Program-made: the position numbers and the translations under genes
Source: Gemmatimonadota bacterium
GTDB taxonomy: Bacteria; Gemmatimonadota; Gemmatimonadetes; Longimicrobiales; Longimicrobiaceae
NCBI GenBank assembly: GCA_019348475.1
Contig: JAHWJJ010000164.1
Coordinates: 1 to 8,971 of the forward strand
Direction of reading: 5' to 3'
DNA length: 8,971 nucleotides
Notes under the pieces: model-generated
Databases searched by the model: none
What the model was told of the DNA's origin: nothing
What the model saw: the letters and a program-made list of their open reading frames with translations, nothing else
Shown: positions 6,361-8,971 of the stretch, one piece after another
How positions within the stretch are numbered: position 1 is the stretch's first letter
Layout of the letters: the number at the start of each line of letters is the position of its first letter

Positions 6361-6412
6361 TTGACTTGCCGGCCGCGCGGCACGAACCTTCGGGAGTGCT
6401 AGATCCTTAGCA
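6361..6412 (+). promoter_or_regulatory. Candidate promoter/operator of the BlaI/M56 operon
   Basis: TTGACT (6361-6366) is a near-consensus -35, but no good -10 lies 16-18 bases downstream. TGCTAGAT (6397-6404) could instead act as an extended -10. It forms part of the 16-base interrupted palindrome TGCTAGATCCTTAGCA (6397-6412, arms of 5 bp), which ends 23 bases before the ATG. BlaI-type repressors commonly bind a short dyad over their own promoter, so this is the best operator candidate. The exact promoter elements remain uncertain. Confidence 0.45.
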
Positions 6413-6435
6413 AAACGCCACCCCTCCCCCTCCCG

Positions 6436-6828
6436 ATGGCCACCAAACCCGCTGCAACCGACCTGAGCCGCCGCGAACGGCAGATCATGGACGTGGTCTA
6501 CCGCGTCGGCAAGGCCAGCGTGAGCGATGTCCTGGAGCGCATTCCGGACCCGCCCAGCTACAGCGCCGTGCGCGCGCTGATGCGCATCCTGGAAGAGAAG
6601 GGGCACCTGCGCCACGAGCAGGACGGCCCGCGCTACCTGTACCTGCCCATGGTGCCGCGCGAGTCGGCGCGCACCAACGCGCTCACCCACATGGTGCGGA
6701 CCTTCTTCGGCGGCAGCACCGAAGCCGCCGTCGCCGCGCTGCTGGACCCCGACAACCACCGGCTCTCCGACGCCGAGCTGAGCCGCATCAGCAACCTCAT
6801 CGAGCAGGCGCGCCTCCAGGGGAGGTAA
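6436..6828 (+). CDS. BlaI/MecI/CopY-family winged-helix repressor
   Basis: A 130-residue DNA-binding protein of the usual family length. The winged helix spans about 9-72: LSRRERQIMDVVYRVGKASVSDVLERI for the first helices, SYSAVRALMRILEEKGHL (41-58) for the recognition-helix region, and RHEQDGPRYLYLP for the wing. Residues 80-128 (MVRTFFGGSTEAAVAALL, LSDAELSRISNLIEQA) match the C-terminal dimerisation helices of the family. In BlaI and MecI this part is cleaved when the partner peptidase is activated, releasing the operator. The stop codon is 2 bases before the start of the M56 peptidase gene, whose Shine-Dalgarno lies inside the end of this gene, so the two form an operon with coupled translation. 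ATG 6436 has a C-rich leader without a Shine-Dalgarno. An operator candidate lies at 6397-6412. No beta-lactamase gene is present, so the regulated genes probably concern something else. Confidence 0.93.
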   Translation: MATKPAATDLSRRERQIMDVVYRVGKASVSDVLERIPDPPSYSAVRALMRILEEKGHLRHEQDGPRYLYLPMVPRESARTNALTHMVRTFFGGSTEAAVAALLDPDNHRLSDAELSRISNLIEQARLQGR

Positions 6829-6830
6829 AC

Positions 6831-8483
6831 ATGGACCTGCCGCTTCCCTCGTCCGCGGCCGCGCCCTGGCTGGCCCCGGCCCTCTGGCTGGTGGCCCGCG
6901 GAACGCTGCTGCTGGTGGCCGCCGCGTTCGCCGCGCTGGCGCTTCGGCGCGGCTCGCCCGCGGCGCGGCACATGGTGTGGGTGCTGGCGCTGGGCGCCAT
7001 GCTGGACCTTCCCGCGGCGTCGCTGCTGACGCCGGAGTGGGAGCTCTCGTTCGTCCGCGTGGTTTCTCTGGACGGGCCGGCGGGCGCGGCGGCGGCGGGG
7101 GGCGCGGCCGGCGGTCCCGGCGCGATCGCCTGGAGCACGCTGGTGCTGATGGCGTGGGCGGCGGGGGCCGCGGCCACGCTGGCGCGCTACGGGCTGGCCA
7201 TGGTGGCCGTCCGCGTGGTGGCGCGCCGGGCGCGGCGCATCACCGGCGGAGAGTGGATGGAGCGGCTGCAGGCCGCTGCCCGCGAGTTGGGCGTGCGCGA
7301 GCGGGTGCGCCTGCTGCGCGCCCCCGGCGCCGCCATGCCGATGACCTGGGGGATCCTGCACCCCGCCGTCCTGGTGCCCGCGGACGCGGACGGGTGGACG
7401 GCGGAGCGCAAGCGCGTGGTGCTGCTGCACGAGCTGGCGCACGTGGCGCGGCGCGACTGCCTGTGGCAGACGCTGGCCAGCCTGTGCTGCGCGGCGTACT
7501 GGTTTCACCCCGGCGTGTGGTGGGCGGCGCGGCGGATGCGCATCGAGCGCGAGCAGGCGTGCGACGACCGCGTGCTGCGCGCGGGGACGCGCACGGCCGA
7601 GTACGCGGGGCACCTGCTGGAGGTCGCCCGCTCCTTTCAGCCACGCCCGCTGGCCGCCGCCGCCGCGGTGGCCATGGCGCGCCGCTCGCAGCTGGAGGGC
7701 CGGGTGCTGGCGGTGCTGGAAACCGCGCGCGACCGCGGCTCCGTCCCCGGGCGCGCGGCGCTGGTGGCGGGCGGGATCGCGGCGGTGGCGCTGTTCCCGC
7801 TGGCGGCCGCCTCCCCCGGCGGCTTTCCCGACGCCGGGAATGCCCCCCAGCCCCTGCAGGCCGCGTCCGCCACGCCTCCGCCGCCGCGGCTGGAGTGGAC
7901 GGTGGACGCCGAGCCGTCCGTGGACCCCGGGTCCGTGAGCGTCCCGCTGCCCAACGGGGAGCTGAGCCTGAACGTGCGGGTGCAGGCCGAGCCCGCTCCC
8001 GCCCCGCCGCAGCTTCCCGCCCCTGCGCGCTTTCCCAACTTCGGCCCGCCGGACGAGCCGGCGCTCCACGCGCTCATCCGCCTGACGGAGGACCGCGACC
8101 CCGAGGTGCGCCGCAGCGCGGTGGCGGCGCTGGGGCAGATGGACGGCGGCCTGGTGATCGGCTCGCTGGTGCGCTCCATGGGCGACACCGACGCGCGCGT
8201 CCGCAGCGCCGCGGCGCTGGCCCTGGGGGAGTACGCGGACCGCCGGAGCGCCGCCCGCGCCGCCCCCAGGGGGTGCGAGGGACCGGAGTGCGAGCCGCGC
8301 CCGCGCGTTCCCACCGGCTCCGCGGCCCCCGCGCCGCGCCCGCGCAACGCCCGCACCGACATGGACCTGAGCGGGGGCGGGGGCGGCGGCCCCATGGACC
8401 CCGGGCTGCGCATCCTGGGCGGGCTGATGGAGGAAGACACGCTGGCGCAGCGCAAGCTGAGCCCCGGCGGCCACGGCGGCTAG
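6831..8483 (+). CDS. M56 family (BlaR1/MecR1-type) membrane metallopeptidase with C-terminal HEAT-like repeats
   Basis: A 550-residue membrane protease, partner of the BlaI-type repressor just upstream. Hydrophobic segments lie at about 17-38, 47-66, 98-125 and 307-324, the four-helix layout of BlaR1/MecR1. The zinc motif HELAH (200-204) is followed by RRD (207-209) and by EREQACDD (239-246), where Glu241 is the probable third ligand, so the protease looks active. After the fourth helix, where BlaR1 carries an extracytoplasmic penicillin-binding sensor, this protein has a Pro/Ala-rich linker, then two HEAT-like repeats at about 407-472 (LIRLTEDRDPEVRRSAVAALGQM and a second unit with DTDARVRSAAALALGEY), and a Pro/Gly-rich tail with a run of glycines. 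I see no SxxK/SxN/KTG penicillin-binding signature. A signal sensed outside would activate cleavage of the repressor. The start is ATG 6831 with AGGGGAGG (6818-6825) upstream. Confidence 0.92.
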   Translation: MDLPLPSSAAAPWLAPALWLVARGTLLLVAAAFAALALRRGSPAARHMVWVLALGAMLDLPAASLLTPEWELSFVRVVSLDGPAGAAAAGGAAGGPGAIAWSTLVLMAWAAGAAATLARYGLAMVAVRVVARRARRITGGEWMERLQAAARELGVRERVRLLRAPGAAMPMTWGILHPAVLVPADADGWTAERKRVVLLHELAHVARRDCLWQTLASLCCAAYWFHPGVWWAARRMRIEREQACDDRVLRAGTRTAEYAGHLLEVARSFQPRPLAAAAAVAMARRSQLEGRVLAVLETARDRGSVPGRAALVAGGIAAVALFPLAAASPGGFPDAGNAPQPLQAASATPPPPRLEWTVDAEPSVDPGSVSVPLPNGELSLNVRVQAEPAPAPPQLPAPARFPNFGPPDEPALHALIRLTEDRDPEVRRSAVAALGQMDGGLVIGSLVRSMGDTDARVRSAAALALGEYADRRSAARAAPRGCEGPECEPRPRVPTGSAAPAPRPRNARTDMDLSGGGGGGPMDPGLRILGGLMEEDTLAQRKLSPGGHGG

Positions 8484-8533
8484 ATCATCGTGATCCCAAA
8501 TCCTCCAGTCTGCTGTGCAGCCTGCCAGAAGGA

Positions 8534-8627
8534 TCACGCGAAGGACGCGGAGGAAGGGCGTGAGGACGCGGAGAACGGATTGAGCTCTCCGCGTCCTCTC
8601 CCTATCTCCTCCGGGTCCTCCGCGTGA
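8534..8627. repeat. Long imperfect hairpin (GGACGCGGAG repeat) downstream of the M56 gene
   Basis: The outer arms 8534-8554 and 8607-8627 match as inverted repeats at 19 of 21 positions. Next come AGGG (8555-8558) with CCCT (8600-8603), and an inner perfect 13-bp stem GAGGACGCGGAGA (8562-8574) with TCTCCGCGTCCTC (8586-8598) around an 11-base loop. GGACGCGGAG also repeats directly within the left half (8543-8552 and 8564-8573). The structure starts 50 bases after the M56 stop codon, so it may act as a strong, possibly two-way, transcription end or mRNA-stabilising hairpin. Its form suggests a REP- or MITE-like dispersed element. Confidence 0.7.
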
Positions 8628-8900
8628 ATTCAGGTTCGGTCGCGGTGCACACGAAGTTGTGGGATTCGGTATGATACCGGATTGCGGAGGCTCGTTCTGG
8701 AATCGCGCCGGAGACTGGTCGGCGCGGTGATGGCCCCGGCCTCGGCGCGTCCGCGGCCACGCGCACCGAGACCGCGGTGTCCAGGGCTGTGCCGCTCATC
8801 CGCACGGCGCCGTCAAAGCCGTCGCTGGAAACGCGGGCAGTGCTGGATGGACGCGGTGCGACGGCCGGAGGCGGACCGGATGGGATCGGCAGGATGCAGG

Positions 8901-8953
8901 CGTCCCCTGGGAAAGCGGATGCTGCCGGCGAGGGGACGGGATCCGCGTTTTTT
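8901..8953 (+). terminator. Weak terminator candidate with six-T run
   Basis: CGTCCCCT (8901-8908) pairs with AGGGGACG (8931-8938), and alternatively GCGGAT (8915-8920) pairs with ATCCGC (8941-8946), which sits one base before TTTTTT (8948-8953). The T run suits a + strand terminator, but no + strand gene ends close by: the M56 stop is over 400 bases away. It may belong to an unseen transcript or be chance. Confidence 0.22.
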
Positions 8954-8971
8954 GGGTGGGCAGGGATCGAG

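Larger units (their letters stand above)
6110..6435. other. Non-coding stretch with repeats before the BlaI/M56 operon
   Basis: I see no credible gene in these 326 bases. They hold the hairpin GAGGGCC (6151-6157) / GGCCCTC (6169-6175) with an 11-base loop, 42 bases after the outer-membrane protein stop and without a T tract; AGCGAATTC repeated directly at 6131-6139 and 6205-6213; a 10-bp palindrome AGCTCGAGCT at 6183-6192; the dispersed hairpin at 6220-6240 followed by a G-rich run; and the regulatory region of the next operon from 6361 onward. The G-rich/C-rich make-up and repeated pieces suggest an accumulated intergenic repeat. Confidence 0.6.
8484..8971. other. Apparently non-coding right end of the window
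   Basis: These 488 bases hold no gene I can support. A long hairpin lies at 8534-8627. On the - strand one frame is open from the window edge (8971) to a TAG at 8602-8604, about 122 codons, but its last codons run into the hairpin arm and it resembles no family I know, so it could be the end of a gene lying mostly outside the window or chance in high-GC sequence. At 8901-8938 CGTCCCCT and AGGGGACG can pair across 22 bases, followed by GGATCCGCG and six T at 8948-8953. Confidence 0.5.

Noticed and set aside
6633..8537. Open frame of 634 codons on the - strand
   Set aside because: Antisense to the M56 peptidase and part of the repressor gene, both well supported by motifs. The product is His/Arg/Ala-rich noise.
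8602..8805. 67-codon - strand ORF with ATG start
   Set aside because: Its C-terminus is translated hairpin repeat and no family is recognisable. It is kept only as a note about a frame open to the window edge, not as a gene.
1..8971. CRISPR array, tRNA, rRNA, insertion sequence or phage genes
   Set aside because: I saw no regularly spaced repeats, no cloverleaf sequence and no transposase or integrase in any frame. The repeats present are isolated intergenic hairpins.

Overview
The window is very G+C-rich, has dense high-GC3 genes, and encodes diderm envelope proteins: two lipobox lipoproteins and an Omp85-like outer-membrane barrel. Together with a sigma-54 regulator, a BlaI/M56 pair and hairpin-rich intergenic repeats, this suggests a Gemmatimonadota chromosome, perhaps close to Longimicrobium. 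That assignment is inference from style, not from a marker gene. All confident genes lie on the + strand.

Layout: (1) 1-280 is non-coding, with a repeat hairpin at the left edge and a good -35/-10 promoter. (2) 281-1618 is an orphan NtrC-type sigma-54-dependent response regulator that starts at TTG. (3) 1837-4072 is a small cluster: a 189-residue lipoprotein with a ZU5-like beta domain, a 445-residue repeat protein of about eight 40-residue TPR-like units, and a 39-residue micro-lipoprotein at 3953-4072. The two lipoproteins end in almost the same ten residues (RGGGIVTSGG and RGGGIATSGG) but use different codons there, so the tail looks selected as protein. A strong hairpin terminator closes the cluster. 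(4) 4301-6109 encodes a one-POTRA Omp85/TamA-like barrel. (5) 6110-6435 is non-coding, with another copy of the edge hairpin and an interrupted palindrome just before the next operon. (6) 6436-8483 is a two-gene operon, a BlaI/MecI-type repressor and an M56 (BlaR1/MecR1-type) membrane metallopeptidase, whose C-terminal part carries HEAT-like repeats instead of a penicillin-binding sensor domain. (7) 8484-8971 is apparently non-coding and dominated by a 94-base near-perfect hairpin.

Working together: the BlaI/M56 pair should form an envelope-signal-to-derepression switch. The same GCTA-N6-TAGC palindrome occurs in front of blaI-like 6436 and in front of the lipoprotein/TPR cluster, so the switch might also control that cluster (testable inference). 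The most novel-looking part is the lipoprotein / TPR / micro-lipoprotein cluster with its shared Gly-rich tail.
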